Below are positions 42,973-51,371 of a stretch of DNA of 64,000 nucleotides, piece by piece. Position 1 is the stretch's first letter; each line of letters starts with the position of its first letter. The notes below the pieces were generated by a model. That model did no database searches, was not told where the DNA came from, and was given only the letters and a program-made list of their open reading frames with translations. A program made the position numbers and the translations under genes. Source of the stretch: JANMES01 sp038329865 (GTDB lineage: Bacteria > Planctomycetota > Phycisphaerae > Tepidisphaerales > Tepidisphaeraceae); contig JBBQNK010000026.1 of the NCBI GenBank assembly GCA_038329865.1, positions 1 through 64,000 on the forward strand, read 5' to 3'.

Positions 42973-43871
42973 AGTCATTGATTCTTCGCGGCCATACGCA
43001 CCACCGCCGGTATTTGCAGCGGCGACACGATTTTCAGTATCGCATGCTGTGGCTTTACATCGATCTGGACGAACTGCCGTTGTTGAACCGCGAGGTTGCG
43101 CTGCTTGGACACAACCGCGCCGCGTTTTTTTCACTTTGGGACTCAGACTACGGCGGACTCGGCGTGGGGAGTTTGCGCGGGAAGGTTGAATCCCTGCTGG
43201 TGCGCAATGGCGTGTCTGGGCCGATCGGTCGGATCATGCTCGTCACACTTCCTCGCGTACTGGGATACGTTTTCAACCCGGTGAGCTTTTTCTGCTGCTA
43301 CCGTTCCGATGGCGAGCTGGCGGCGTTGATCGCCGAAGTACGCAACACCGTTGGCGAAGCACATCACTACGTCCTACAGCCAGAAAACCCCGGCGCGGAT
43401 GGTGGAGAGCTGATTCGTTTTCGTAGCACGAAGATGTTTTATGTATCGCCGTTTCTCCAAGTCCGCGGCGAGTACGAAGTGCTGTTCGAGGATCGCGACG
43501 ATTCTCTTTCGCTGGAAATCCATCTTCGACAGGGACAGCAGTTGGTTTTTTCGGCCGACATGTCTGCCCTCGGCACGCCGTTGAGCACTCGGAGCCTTTT
43601 AGCGGTTGCGATTCGACTGCCTTGGACCGTGGCCACGGTGATCAGTCGTATCACGTGGCAGGCGATTGTGATGTATCTGCGGAAAAAGCTTCCCATGTAT
43701 GCCAAACCAGAGCCATCGAGCGAATCCACGTATCAATCCGATCGCAACGGTTTTTGGCATCGCATCCGTGTTAAAATGATACTACTGGCCAGCCGGCGCT
43801 CGGCAGCGCCGCTGGCTCATCCTCGTATTGCTATTCAAAAGGAAGACGCGTCATGCCCTCCCAAACTCTAA
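42969..43871 (+). CDS. DUF1365 family protein
   Basis: 300 aa from the GTG that overlaps the preceding stop as GTGA; this gives MKSLILRGHTHHRRYLQRRH, the usual DUF1365 opening (H-x-R-x-x-P-x-x-H-x-F). FQYRMLWLYIDLDELP, VLGYVFNPVSFFCCYRSDGE, LIAEVRNTVGEAHHYVL and KMFYVSPFLQVRGEYEVLFE are family hallmarks. The C-terminal tail from about residue 275 (LASRRSAAPLAHP) is encoded by a GC hairpin and is atypical. Biochemical role unknown. Overlaps the Cfa gene by 19 bp. Confidence 0.9.
   Translation: MKSLILRGHTHHRRYLQRRHDFQYRMLWLYIDLDELPLLNREVALLGHNRAAFFSLWDSDYGGLGVGSLRGKVESLLVRNGVSGPIGRIMLVTLPRVLGYVFNPVSFFCCYRSDGELAALIAEVRNTVGEAHHYVLQPENPGADGGELIRFRSTKMFYVSPFLQVRGEYEVLFEDRDDSLSLEIHLRQGQQLVFSADMSALGTPLSTRSLLAVAIRLPWTVATVISRITWQAIVMYLRKKLPMYAKPEPSSESTYQSDRNGFWHRIRVKMILLASRRSAAPLAHPRIAIQKEDASCPPKL
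43792..43820. repeat. GC hairpin inside the DUF1365 3' end
   Basis: AGCCGGCGCTCGGCAGCGCC followed by GCTGGCT makes a compact hairpin with arms AGCCGGCGCT and AGCGCCGCTGGCT. It encodes the Arg/Ala/Pro-rich tail of the DUF1365 protein and lies 33 bp before the Cfa start. Confidence 0.6.
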
Positions 43872-44980
43872 CCATCGAGCATTCGACTAAAGCCACAGCG
43901 CCACCGAGTGAGACGCCCTGGGGCATCCAAACCCGCGACCCAGCCGTCATCCGCCGGATCGAGCGCGAGGGTATTTTCGGCCTCGGTGAGACCTACATCG
44001 AAGGCGGCTGGACGACGAATCGGCTCGATGAACTTCTGTACAAAGCTTTCACCACACCGCAAAAGAGTTTGCCCTGGCTCGTTTGGGCGAAGTGGATCTC
44101 GTCTGTGGTCGACCAGCGACTCTTCAACCGCAACACCGGTGCCGGCGCGTACAACATCGCAACCCAGCACTACGACCTCGGCAACGATTTGTTTCGCGAG
44201 ATGCTCGACCCGAGCATGACCTACACCAGCGGCTACTGGGCTAACGCTTCAACTCTCGCCGAAGCGCAGGATGCGAAGCTGGAGCTGATCTGCCAGAAAC
44301 TCAAGCTTCGCCCAGGAATGCATGTCCTGGACATCGGCTGCGGCTGGGGGAACTTTGCCAAGTATGCCGCTGAGCGATACGGCGCCCACGTCACAGGAAT
44401 CACCGTATCGAAAGAGCAAGCCGAAGAAGCCAGGCGTCGCTGCCAGGGTTTGCCGGTGGAAATCCGCCTGCAGGATTATCGCGAGGTGACAGAGAGATTC
44501 GATCGGATTGTGTCGATCGAAATGATCGAAGCGGTCGGCCGAAAAAATCTTCGGACTTTTTATCGTGTGGTCGATCGTTGCCTCAAAGTGAACGGCCTAT
44601 TCGTGCTGCAGGCGATCACCGGCGACACCTGTTCGCGGACTTCCGATCGGCGCTTCGACCAATACATCCTGTGGATCCTGAAGTACATCTTTCCGGACGG
44701 CTACTTACCCTGCCAGTCAGAACTGAGCGCCTGCACCGACACATCGCTACGAATCGAAAACTGGGAAAGCTTCGGACAGGATTACGATCGCACGTTGCTA
44801 GCCTGGGCCGACAACTTCGAGCGCGGGTGGGACGGCCTGAAGAACAAATACGGAGAGGCATTTCGCCGTCGATGGGAATTTTATCTGTTCGGTTGCGCCG
44901 CGGCGTTCCGGGCGAATCATATTGGCGTCTGCCAGATCGTTTATTCCAAGGGCGGTCGCGCCGCAGGGAGCAATTCATGA
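43853..44980 (+). CDS. Cyclopropane-fatty-acyl-phospholipid synthase family methyltransferase
   Basis: 375 aa, close to E. coli Cfa. The N-terminal lipid-binding domain has EREGIFGLGETYIEGGWTTN. The catalytic domain has AYNIATQHYDLGNDLFREML, MTYTSGYW, the SAM site HVLDIGCGWGNFAKYAAERY (about 158-177), VSIEMIEAVGRKN and QYILWILKYIFPDGYLPCQS. Transfers a methylene or methyl group from SAM to unsaturated phospholipid acyl chains. In the UfaM-type branch the product leads to furan fatty acids; which branch applies cannot be told by eye. Confidence 0.92.
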   Translation: MPSQTLTIEHSTKATAPPSETPWGIQTRDPAVIRRIEREGIFGLGETYIEGGWTTNRLDELLYKAFTTPQKSLPWLVWAKWISSVVDQRLFNRNTGAGAYNIATQHYDLGNDLFREMLDPSMTYTSGYWANASTLAEAQDAKLELICQKLKLRPGMHVLDIGCGWGNFAKYAAERYGAHVTGITVSKEQAEEARRRCQGLPVEIRLQDYREVTERFDRIVSIEMIEAVGRKNLRTFYRVVDRCLKVNGLFVLQAITGDTCSRTSDRRFDQYILWILKYIFPDGYLPCQSELSACTDTSLRIENWESFGQDYDRTLLAWADNFERGWDGLKNKYGEAFRRRWEFYLFGCAAAFRANHIGVCQIVYSKGGRAAGSNS

Positions 44981-45306
44981 ATGCGGTGAAGATTTTTTCG
45001 GCATTAGGGTTCATCTGGATGGCCGCGGGCATTACCTACGCATTTATCGTGGGCAACTTCTTCGGCGAAGCCAAAGTGCTGTTTCCGTACCCATGGTTTC
45101 AGATGTCGATGCTCGACCTGTATAGCGGCCTGTCGCTCTTCAGCGGCTGGATCATCTTCCGCGAGCGGTCTACACCAAAGTCGATCGGATGGATCGTGGC
45201 CCTCATCCTGCTCGGTAATTTGGCGACATTTGCGTATGCCTTCCTCGCGGCCAGGCAAGCAAATGGAGATTGGCAGAAGTTCTGGCTGGGCAAAACCAAT
45301 AGCTGA
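44977..45306 (+). CDS. Small membrane protein at the end of the Cfa operon (DUF1475-like)
   Basis: 109 aa. ATG overlaps the Cfa stop as ATGA, so it is translationally coupled. Three hydrophobic segments: IFSALGFIWMAAGITYAFIV, YPWFQMSMLDLYSGLSLFSG and IGWIVALILLGNLATFAYAF. The layout resembles DUF1475-type proteins; that link is by pattern only. Likely an inner-membrane component of the lipid modification pathway. Confidence 0.75.
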   Translation: MNAVKIFSALGFIWMAAGITYAFIVGNFFGEAKVLFPYPWFQMSMLDLYSGLSLFSGWIIFRERSTPKSIGWIVALILLGNLATFAYAFLAARQANGDWQKFWLGKTNS

Positions 45307-45422
45307 AATTCTCAAGCCGAGATGCGAGCCAGATTCCGCCCAAAACACTTTTGGCGCGACGACGTGCCAGCCGATCTGAGGTCGTAGATGAACTCCACCT
45401 TCAGGAATCCAAACCAAGCAAA

Positions 45423-45632
45423 TTAATACGATTTTTTTTGAAAAACTCGTCGAATCGCCGGGCCCAGCCACATCCATAATCCAGTCAGCGCAATGAGTGG
45501 AAAAAAGACAAACCGCGTCGGCGGAGCGTACTGGGGAATGTCTGCAAACGGGCTGTAAATGTATCCCGCGATCGGAATGGCCAGGATGATGTGGATCCAT
45601 CGAAGGATCGAACGCTTGGTGGCACTATTCAT
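45423..45632 (-). CDS. Small membrane protein, unknown
   Basis: 69 aa. ILRWIHIILAIPIAGYIYSP and RFVFFPLIALTGLWMWLGPA are two transmembrane helices separated by a short loop, with a basic tail RRVFQKKSY. The ATG overlaps the end of the preceding YdeI-like gene (ATGAATAG), indicating an operon. Family not recognised. Confidence 0.65.
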   Translation of the reverse strand: MNSATKRSILRWIHIILAIPIAGYIYSPFADIPQYAPPTRFVFFPLIALTGLWMWLGPAIRRVFQKKSY

Positions 45633-46215
45633 CGTCTATCCCCTTTCCTCTGAGAATTTGCGGCATCCATTTTTCGACCCTTGCCGCTCGCGTTGTGGAT
45701 TGCTTGGCCCCGGAAAAATGAAGCAGGTAGGCTCGCTGCCTTCCGAGCGTTAATGCGGCAAAGGCCTTTTTCAGACCGGGGCTTTCTTTCAGCCGGGTTT
45801 GAAATTCTTCAGGAACTTTGAACTCTGAAGTCGTCTTCAACTTCACCTTCAGTCCGGCTTTTTCAGCTTCAACGGCCTCGTCGATGTAGGCCTTCAAGAC
45901 GGGCTCCATCTCAACGATCTGCTTCACGCTGGTGAACCGGATGATGCGCACCGATTGCGAATTCTCCGTCTGCTGAATGAGTATCCGCGTCGGATCCTTC
46001 AGCAATGCGCCCTTGGCAAAGCTGAGCACGCACGATTCCTTGAATCGGCCCATGAATAGGACCATCTTTCCCTCGAGCGTGTAACAGGGAACGCGCCACT
46101 TCACCTCTTCGGTCAGCCCGCGGTCGAGAATGATCGATCGCAATTTCTGCAGTTCTTCCTGCCACTGACTGGATTTTCTGATGTAGCCATCGACCGGCGG
46201 AATACCTTTGTTCAT
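45625..46215 (-). CDS. YdeI-like protein (DUF1801 plus OmdA domain)
   Basis: 196 aa from the ATG giving MNKGIPPVDGYIRKSSQWQE. The N-terminal DUF1801 part has LQKLRSIILDRGLTEEVKWR, VPCYTLEGKMVLFMGRFKES and CVLSFAKGALLKDP. The C-terminal YdeI/OmpD-associated part has PEEFQTRLKESPGLKKAFAA and LTLGRQRAYLLHFSGAKQST. Related to stress-induced Bacillus YdeI-type proteins; molecular role poorly known. Part of a minus-strand run with the SRPBCC and ArsR genes. Confidence 0.88.
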   Translation of the reverse strand: MNKGIPPVDGYIRKSSQWQEELQKLRSIILDRGLTEEVKWRVPCYTLEGKMVLFMGRFKESCVLSFAKGALLKDPTRILIQQTENSQSVRIIRFTSVKQIVEMEPVLKAYIDEAVEAEKAGLKVKLKTTSEFKVPEEFQTRLKESPGLKKAFAALTLGRQRAYLLHFSGAKQSTTRAARVEKWMPQILRGKGIDDE

Positions 46216-46255
46216 GGATTGATTCCCTGTATTAAATGGTGCGTCTGCCGCGCGT

Positions 46256-46696
46256 TCAATTTCCAGCCGCCAATCCCGCGACCGCCGCGGAAAGCTGCTT
46301 GAGCATCTTCGCCCAGCCGTACTCTGCGCCTTTGAACGCCTGCTCGCCGTGTGAATGCGCGACATCGAATCCCGAATGCTCAAAGTGAACGCGAGTTCCC
46401 TCACCATCCGGCTCGAGTTGAAAGCTCACTCGCGTATTCTCGACAGGTCCACCGGCCGACCATGAAAAGACCAGCCTACGCGGTGATTCGCACTCCAGCA
46501 CTTCGCATCGCACGATCAGCCCGTCGAAATTGGCTTTCGGATTCCCCGGCACGCGAAACGTGAAGTGATGGCCGACGCGCGGCTCGAAGTCGTTGGGGAA
46601 CATCCACTCGGCCAGCGTGGCGCTGTCGGTGATCGCCCGCCACACCTGCTCGGGCTGCTGCGGAAACAGCACCTCTCTTCGAATCGCATTACTCAT
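46256..46696 (-). CDS. SRPBCC (AHSA1-like) domain protein
   Basis: 146 aa from the ATG giving MSNAIRREVLFPQQPEQVWR then AITDSATLAEWMFPNDFEPR, the standard AHSA1/START-like opening; RLVFSWSAGGPVENTRVSFQ and TRVHFEHSGFD continue it. A helix-grip hydrophobic-ligand-binding fold. Its start overlaps the stop of the upstream ArsR gene (ATGA, 46693-46696), a very common bacterial pair in which the regulator controls the SRPBCC gene. Confidence 0.9.
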   Translation of the reverse strand: MSNAIRREVLFPQQPEQVWRAITDSATLAEWMFPNDFEPRVGHHFTFRVPGNPKANFDGLIVRCEVLECESPRRLVFSWSAGGPVENTRVSFQLEPDGEGTRVHFEHSGFDVAHSHGEQAFKGAEYGWAKMLKQLSAAVAGLAAGN

Positions 46697-47025
46697 TCGC
46701 CGCTCCTTTTCGACAACGTCTTTTGAAGCCGCTGCAGGCGGTCGTCCCAGAACTGCTCGTAGTGCGAAATCCAATCGCGTACCTGACCTAATCGTTCCGG
46801 GACCAGGTGGTAGCGGCGCTCGCGGCCGTGCCGGCGTTCTGTCACAAGCCCGGCATCAAGCAAGACCCGGAGGTGCTGCGAAACGGCCGGCCGGCTCATC
46901 TGGAACTGCCCCGCCATAGTGTTGACGGATCGATCCGCTTCGAGAAGCAGATCCAGCATCCGCCGACGCGCGCGATGGCTGATCGCCGTGAATACGTCCG
47001 GCCCTCGCTCGCGAGTCATCACCAT
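46693..47025 (-). CDS. ArsR-family regulator paired with the SRPBCC gene
   Basis: About 110 aa; the ATG at 47025 or the one at 47019 (MTRERGPDVF) are both possible. Winged helix: AISHRARRRMLDLLLEADRS, VNTMAGQFQMSRPAVSQHLR and VLLDAGLVTERRHGRERRYH, ending with a long dimerisation helix (WISHYEQFWDDRLQRLQKTL). No metal-binding Cys. It should repress its own operon through the palindrome just upstream. Confidence 0.92.
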   Translation of the reverse strand: MVMTRERGPDVFTAISHRARRRMLDLLLEADRSVNTMAGQFQMSRPAVSQHLRVLLDAGLVTERRHGRERRYHLVPERLGQVRDWISHYEQFWDDRLQRLQKTLSKRSGE

Positions 47026-47037
47026 TCCCACAATATA

Positions 47038-47055
47038 CGTAAGCAAACACTTACG
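47038..47055. promoter_or_regulatory. ArsR operator candidate (CGTAAG-N6-CTTACG)
   Basis: A perfect 6-bp dyad CGTAAG/CTTACG with a 6-base centre sits 12 bp upstream of the ArsR start. On the minus strand it reads GTAAGTGTTTGCTTAC, of the kind found before ArsR-SRPBCC pairs. Confidence 0.65.
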
Positions 47056-47191
47056 CGTCAAGTTTTAAATATGCCCCTCGATGCCCCGCTGCCGCCCGTT
47101 GGCTCAAACGCTCTAGGCAAACCTCCTCATCCTCAAATGTTGGCGATCCGGTATACTCGCTAGCTTCCACCTTCTTCTCAGGAGAGAATTG

Positions 47192-48646
47192 ATGTCCACG
47201 TCCATTTCCGCCGGCGCGTTTGAGAAAATTCTCGGCGAGCTTCGAACCGCCAACCATGAGTTTTCGCTCTCCTACCCGGGCGAGCCTTTCGATCGCCAGG
47301 CCGTGCATACGGTGTACGGCGGCGCTCAGATTTTTAAGGCCGATACCGCGCCAAAGCTGGGCGTGGTCGCGCTGGCGTCGCTGCAGGAATACGGCGGCGA
47401 TTTCGTCACCTTCGCGCGGGCGATGGGACTTAACGGGAGCGAGAAACTCCCCAAGTCGGCGGCGCAGATCAAGGCGCTGACGAAAAAGCTCGACACCAGC
47501 GCCGACGCGGTCAAGGCCAAGTCGCCGGCGGCGTGGCTGGCGTACGTGGTGTACCAGCGCGTGATCGCCAAGTTGAAGAAAGAGCCGGTGGAAGATTTCC
47601 GGATCGATTTTGAAGACGGCTACGGCAATCGCCCCGACGCCGAGGAAGACGGCCATGCCGCCTTCACCGCGCAAGAAGTCGCGCGCGGCATGAGCGCCAA
47701 AACGCTGCCGCCGTTCATCGGCATTCGGATCAAGCCGCTCACGGAAGAACTCAAGGCCCGCAGCCTGCGAACGCTCGATATTTTCCTGACCACGCTCTCC
47801 CAAAGCACCGGCGGAAAACTGCCCGAGCATTTTGTCGTTACGCTCCCCAAGGTCACCACGCGCGGCCATGTGGATGCGCTCGTGAACACGTTTGAATTGC
47901 TGGAATCAAAAGGCCTTTCCCCGGCAGGTTCACTGAAGCTGGAACTGATGATGGAGACGCCGCAATCGATCATCAACAGCGAAGGACGCTCCGCCCTACC
48001 GATTTTTCTCGCGGCGGCGAAGGGTCGCTGTGTGGGCGTGCACTTTGGGGTGTACGACTACACCGCGTTGGCGGGGATAACCGCTTCGTACCAGTCGATG
48101 CGCCACCCCGCGTGCGATTTCGCGCGGCACATGATGAAAGTCGCTCTTGCCCAGACCGGCGTGCACATATCCGACGGCGCGACGAACATCATGCCCGTCG
48201 GCCACCACCGGGCCGCCAAGGGCGGCAAGCCACTGACCGCCAAGCAGAAGGCCGACAACCGCGCCACCGTTCATCGCGCGTGGAAGCTGGCGTTTGATGA
48301 CAACAGCCATTCGCTCATGCACGGCTACTACCAGGGATGGGATTTGCACCCCGCCCAATTCCCCGTGCGTTACGCGGCGATTTACGCGTTCTTTATCGAG
48401 GAGTTGAGCGCCGCATCGCACCGGCTCAAGACGTTCATCGAAAAGGCCGCCCAGGCGTCGCTGATCGGCGACGTGTTTGACGACGCCGCGACCGGCCAGG
48501 GCCTGCTCAACTTTTTCCTGCGCGGCATCAGTTGCGGAGCGATCACCGAAGAAGAAGCGCAAGTCACGGGCCTGACGATCGACGAACTGCGTAGCCGCTC
48601 GTTCGTCAAAATCCTGAACGCGCGACGCGGCGTCAAATCGGCGTAA
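47192..48646 (+). CDS. DUF6986-type aldolase/citrate-lyase-like protein
   Basis: 484 aa from the ATG preceded by AGGAGAG. The HpcH/HpaI-like TIM-barrel features are VEDFRIDFEDGYGNRPDAEE (acidic Mg site), LPKVTTRGHVDALVNTFELL, LKLELMMETPQSIIN (the E-x-x-x-x-I/L signature) and VGVHFGVYDYTALAG. The C-terminal part RAWKLAFDDNSHSLMHGYYQ GWDLHPAQ contains the conserved substrate/product region of this family. Likely cleaves or forms a C-C bond in a carboxylic acid; the substrate is unknown. Confidence 0.82.
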   Translation: MSTSISAGAFEKILGELRTANHEFSLSYPGEPFDRQAVHTVYGGAQIFKADTAPKLGVVALASLQEYGGDFVTFARAMGLNGSEKLPKSAAQIKALTKKLDTSADAVKAKSPAAWLAYVVYQRVIAKLKKEPVEDFRIDFEDGYGNRPDAEEDGHAAFTAQEVARGMSAKTLPPFIGIRIKPLTEELKARSLRTLDIFLTTLSQSTGGKLPEHFVVTLPKVTTRGHVDALVNTFELLESKGLSPAGSLKLELMMETPQSIINSEGRSALPIFLAAAKGRCVGVHFGVYDYTALAGITASYQSMRHPACDFARHMMKVALAQTGVHISDGATNIMPVGHHRAAKGGKPLTAKQKADNRATVHRAWKLAFDDNSHSLMHGYYQGWDLHPAQFPVRYAAIYAFFIEELSAASHRLKTFIEKAAQASLIGDVFDDAATGQGLLNFFLRGISCGAITEEEAQVTGLTIDELRSRSFVKILNARRGVKSA

Positions 48647-48673
48647 CGTGCAGCAAGTGGTCGGCCCATTCGT

Positions 48674-49711
48674 TCACTTCGCCGGGCCGGGCGCGGCCGC
48701 TGCCGGTGTGAGGATGCCGATCCGCCATTGGAATTGCCCGTAGTTCTTGCCGGATTTGTCTTTTTCGAGCATTCCCTGAAAGACGAACTGCAGATGGTTC
48801 GGGTCGACTGTCATCGACTCATCGTTTCCCTCGCGAACCAGTTCGCCGTGGCTGACGTTGTCGGTCCAGCGCGGCACGCCTTTGGCGGGTCGGATGTTTG
48901 CATCACCCGCGAACGGCTTGGCGGCGGTGTCGGCGATCGGGCGCCACGCGCCGTCCAGCGCGTCGGCAATGTACGCCTTGTAGTGACGCTTGCCGTCTTC
49001 TTCGACGATCGTGAGAAATTGCCCGAGCCCTTTCAGCCGATACGTGTGGCTCGCTTCAAAGAACGGCCCCTGCAACGCCAACTCACAGTGATTCATTCCA
49101 TTAGGAAAATCTTTCAGCGGCGTCCACATCCGCCAAAGCTTGCCGTTCAAGCTGGTGAAAAAAAGATAGGCGCGGCTGTCGTCGCAGATGATCCAGAAAT
49201 CCAGCCCGCCTTCCTTTCGCGGATCATCCGCCGCGCCGCTCAGGATCGGCTCGGCCTTGGTCCACGAATCGGGCTTGCTGATGTCGTCGGTCGTGGAGTA
49301 CGCCACCCGCATCATCTTTTGATTCGGCATGCTCACCTGATACACCAGGTACCACTTCTTGTGCGGCGTGAAGTAAAACACCTGCGGCGCACCACAGTAC
49401 CGACTGCCGGTGACCGTCAGGATCGTCCGCGGGGCCGCGTCGGCCTGTTCCCATTTTTCAAACGAGCAGTACTCGATCGCCGTGCGCCCTTCGAGCTTCA
49501 CGGTCATGAAGACGTGCCATTTGCCGTCGTGGAAAACGATGCTCGGGTCCTTTTGCGCATGGCTCACGTCGTGATTGCGCTTCTCGGGCGAAATCAGCGG
49601 AGCCGAATACTCCCACGCCGCCGGCGGATTGAACGGAGTCGATCCGTGATCATCAGCCAGCGCGGCCGACGCGAACAGCGCGACAATCATCAGAGCGAGA
49701 GCGAATTGCAT
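48674..49711 (-). CDS. GH62-type alpha-L-arabinofuranosidase
   Basis: 345 aa from the ATG giving MQFALALMIVALFASAALAD, a signal peptide. NHDVSHAQKDPSIVFHDGKW then HVFMTVKLEG is the GH62 first-blade signature with the general-base Asp (KDPS). Further blades: RYCGAPQVFYFTPHKKWYLV, AAWEYSAPLI, LDFWIICDDSRAYLFFTSLN and CELALQGPFFEASHTYRLKG (catalytic Glu region). Five-bladed propeller; removes arabinose side chains from arabinoxylan, outside the cytoplasm. Converges with the DUF6986 gene. Confidence 0.88.
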   Translation of the reverse strand: MQFALALMIVALFASAALADDHGSTPFNPPAAWEYSAPLISPEKRNHDVSHAQKDPSIVFHDGKWHVFMTVKLEGRTAIEYCSFEKWEQADAAPRTILTVTGSRYCGAPQVFYFTPHKKWYLVYQVSMPNQKMMRVAYSTTDDISKPDSWTKAEPILSGAADDPRKEGGLDFWIICDDSRAYLFFTSLNGKLWRMWTPLKDFPNGMNHCELALQGPFFEASHTYRLKGLGQFLTIVEEDGKRHYKAYIADALDGAWRPIADTAAKPFAGDANIRPAKGVPRWTDNVSHGELVREGNDESMTVDPNHLQFVFQGMLEKDKSGKNYGQFQWRIGILTPAAAAPGPAK

Positions 49712-49776
49712 CGTTCCAATCCTCCACGGGAGAAGAATGCATCCTACCACTGTCCACAACTGCCGTTCGAGCGAAA

Positions 49777-50469
49777 TTACGTTTCCGCCGCGATGCCCTT
49801 TTTGATGTACGACTCCGCCGACGGGCATTCGGTTCGCAGGGCACACTGCAGACACTTCGGCTTTCGCGCCTGGCAGATCGCCCTGCCGTGCGCGATCATC
49901 AGGTGCGACCAGAGCGTCCATTCCCCCTGCGGCACGATCTGCATCAGATCCTGTTCGATCTTCACCGCATCCGACTCGTGCTTCGTCAGCCCGAGCCGAT
50001 TGGAGAGCCGCGTGACGTGCGTATCGACTGTCACACCCACGTTCTGCCCGAACGCGTTGCCGAGTACGACGTTGGCGGTCTTCCTGCCGACGCCCGGGAG
50101 CGCGTGGAGTTCTTCCATCGTCGCAGGCACGTTGCCGCCGTGCAGTTCGATCAGCGCCGCCGCCATGCCGCGGATATTTTTCGCCTTGTTGCGGAAAAAG
50201 CCGGTCGATTGAATGTCCTTCTCCAATTCCTCCTGCGGCACGAGTGCAAAATCCTTGGCGGACTTGTATTTCTTGAAGAGTGATTTCGTGACGATGTTCA
50301 CGCGATCATCCGTGCACTGGGCCGACAGAATCGTCGCGACGAGCAACTGCAGCGGCGTGGAATAATCGAGACTGCACTTGGCGGCGGGATAGTTTTTCTT
50401 CAGGATCGGCAGAATACGGCTGACTCGCTCACGCCGGACGAGGAGAACTTTTGGCGTGGGCTTAGGCAT
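49777..50469 (-). CDS. nth: Endonuclease III
   Basis: 230 aa from the ATG giving MPKPTPKVLLVRRERVSRIL. The HhH motif LPGVGRKTANVVLG places the catalytic Lys at 130, and VGVTVDTHVTRLSNRLGL places the catalytic Asp at 149. The iron-sulfur cluster loop CQARKPKCLQCALRTEC follows C-x6-C-x2-C-x5-C. Removes oxidised pyrimidines and cuts abasic sites in base-excision repair. Upstream is an inverted repeat of the CTCACCCC type. Confidence 0.96.
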   Translation of the reverse strand: MPKPTPKVLLVRRERVSRILPILKKNYPAAKCSLDYSTPLQLLVATILSAQCTDDRVNIVTKSLFKKYKSAKDFALVPQEELEKDIQSTGFFRNKAKNIRGMAAALIELHGGNVPATMEELHALPGVGRKTANVVLGNAFGQNVGVTVDTHVTRLSNRLGLTKHESDAVKIEQDLMQIVPQGEWTLWSHLMIAHGRAICQARKPKCLQCALRTECPSAESYIKKGIAAET

Positions 50470-50482
50470 AAATCTTACTCCG

Positions 50483-50642
50483 TCTCCCCAGCGGAGAGAG
50501 GGCGGGGGTGAGGGGAGAAACACTCCAATTTGAACACTGCCAGTCAGCCGACAAACTTATCAATACAAGCTTTCGCCAACCCACCGCCACTCGACGAGGG
50601 ACATTTCACCCCTCACCCCAGCCCTCTCCCCTCCGGGGAGAG
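50483..50642. repeat. CCCCTCACCCC-type inverted repeat
   Basis: The left arm about 50483-50517 (GGAGAGAGGGCGGGGGTGAG) pairs imperfectly with the right arm about 50608-50642 (CCCTCACCCCAGCCCTCTCC), with roughly 90 bp between. It fills the gap between nth and the DUF4149-like gene. Confidence 0.75.
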
Positions 50643-50650
50643 GGAGCGGC

Positions 50651-51250
50651 TCACTTCTCGAGCACGTTCCCCCCCGGCGTCACCACCATCTTCGCCGGCG
50701 AGATATTGCCGCTGAACAGAATCGTTCCGAGCAATAAAAACAGCACCATCATCAGCAGCGTCACGCTCTGCTTCTGCTCACGGTCGAACTGGTCCTTGGC
50801 CGGGTTGGCCACCTCCGGCTCGTCGGCGTGGTCGATGTACTGCTTGCGGAAGATCTGAATCTTCGGCCAAACCACCCGCCAGTTGTAAACCACGATCGCC
50901 GCCGCCGCGATGAGCATGGCGATCCGCATAATCAGCGCCACGCGATTGTTGCTGGTGAGATCCGCGAGAAACATCTGCGCCGCCGACGCCGCCAGCAGCA
51001 CGCCGGCGCAGAACAGCTCGATGATCGTCATCCGCTGCAGCAGGTTGCTGACGATCGTGCCGGAGAGGAGCGTGGAGTGCTGCCCTTCCAGGTTCACCGC
51101 TAGTACATCCGGCAGAATCGGATTGGCCTCGCCGACGGTGCGATGAATCACCTGCGCCGCGATGGCGATAAACAGCACTCCGCCGAACCACGTAGCCAGG
51201 GCGAGCCAGTAGGCGATCTGCACGAGTTGAAAGACATCGGCGTTGGGCAT
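50651..51250 (-). CDS. DUF4149-like membrane protein
   Basis: 199 aa from the ATG giving MPNADVFQLVQIAYWLALAT. Four transmembrane helices: AYWLALATWFGGVLFIAIAA, LFCAGVLLAASAAQMFLADL, RIAMLIAAAAIVVYNWRVVW and QSVTLLMMVLFLLLGTILFS. WFGGVLFIAIAAQVIHR and the four-helix layout fit the DUF4149 family. Function unknown; inner membrane. Confidence 0.75.
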   Translation of the reverse strand: MPNADVFQLVQIAYWLALATWFGGVLFIAIAAQVIHRTVGEANPILPDVLAVNLEGQHSTLLSGTIVSNLLQRMTIIELFCAGVLLAASAAQMFLADLTSNNRVALIMRIAMLIAAAAIVVYNWRVVWPKIQIFRKQYIDHADEPEVANPAKDQFDREQKQSVTLLMMVLFLLLGTILFSGNISPAKMVVTPGGNVLEK

Positions 51251-51298
51251 TGATTTCGATTGTGGACGGTGGAGTGTGGATTGTCGAGCGTCGTCGGC

Positions 51299-51366
51299 GT
51301 AGGGCGGGATAGCAATCCCGCCGGTTCGGTCGCCCAACTTGCGGCGGGATTGCTATCCCGCCCTAC
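51299..51366. repeat. Perfect 25-bp inverted repeat GGCGGGATAGCAATCCCGCC
   Basis: The arms 51299-51323 and 51342-51366 are exact reverse complements (left begins GTAGGGCGGGATAGCAATCC) with an 18-nt loop. The arms are themselves near-palindromic (CGGGAT...ATCCCG). It lies between two minus-strand genes. Confidence 0.9.
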
Positions 51367-51371
51367 GAAAC

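Noticed and set aside
47051..47869. 272-aa minus-strand frame over the DUF6986 gene
   Set aside because: Antisense shadow of a gene with the aldolase/citrate-lyase signature.
48728..50212. 494-aa plus-strand open frame across GH62 and nth
   Set aside because: Antisense to two genes with clear family motifs; no motifs of its own and no ribosome binding site.
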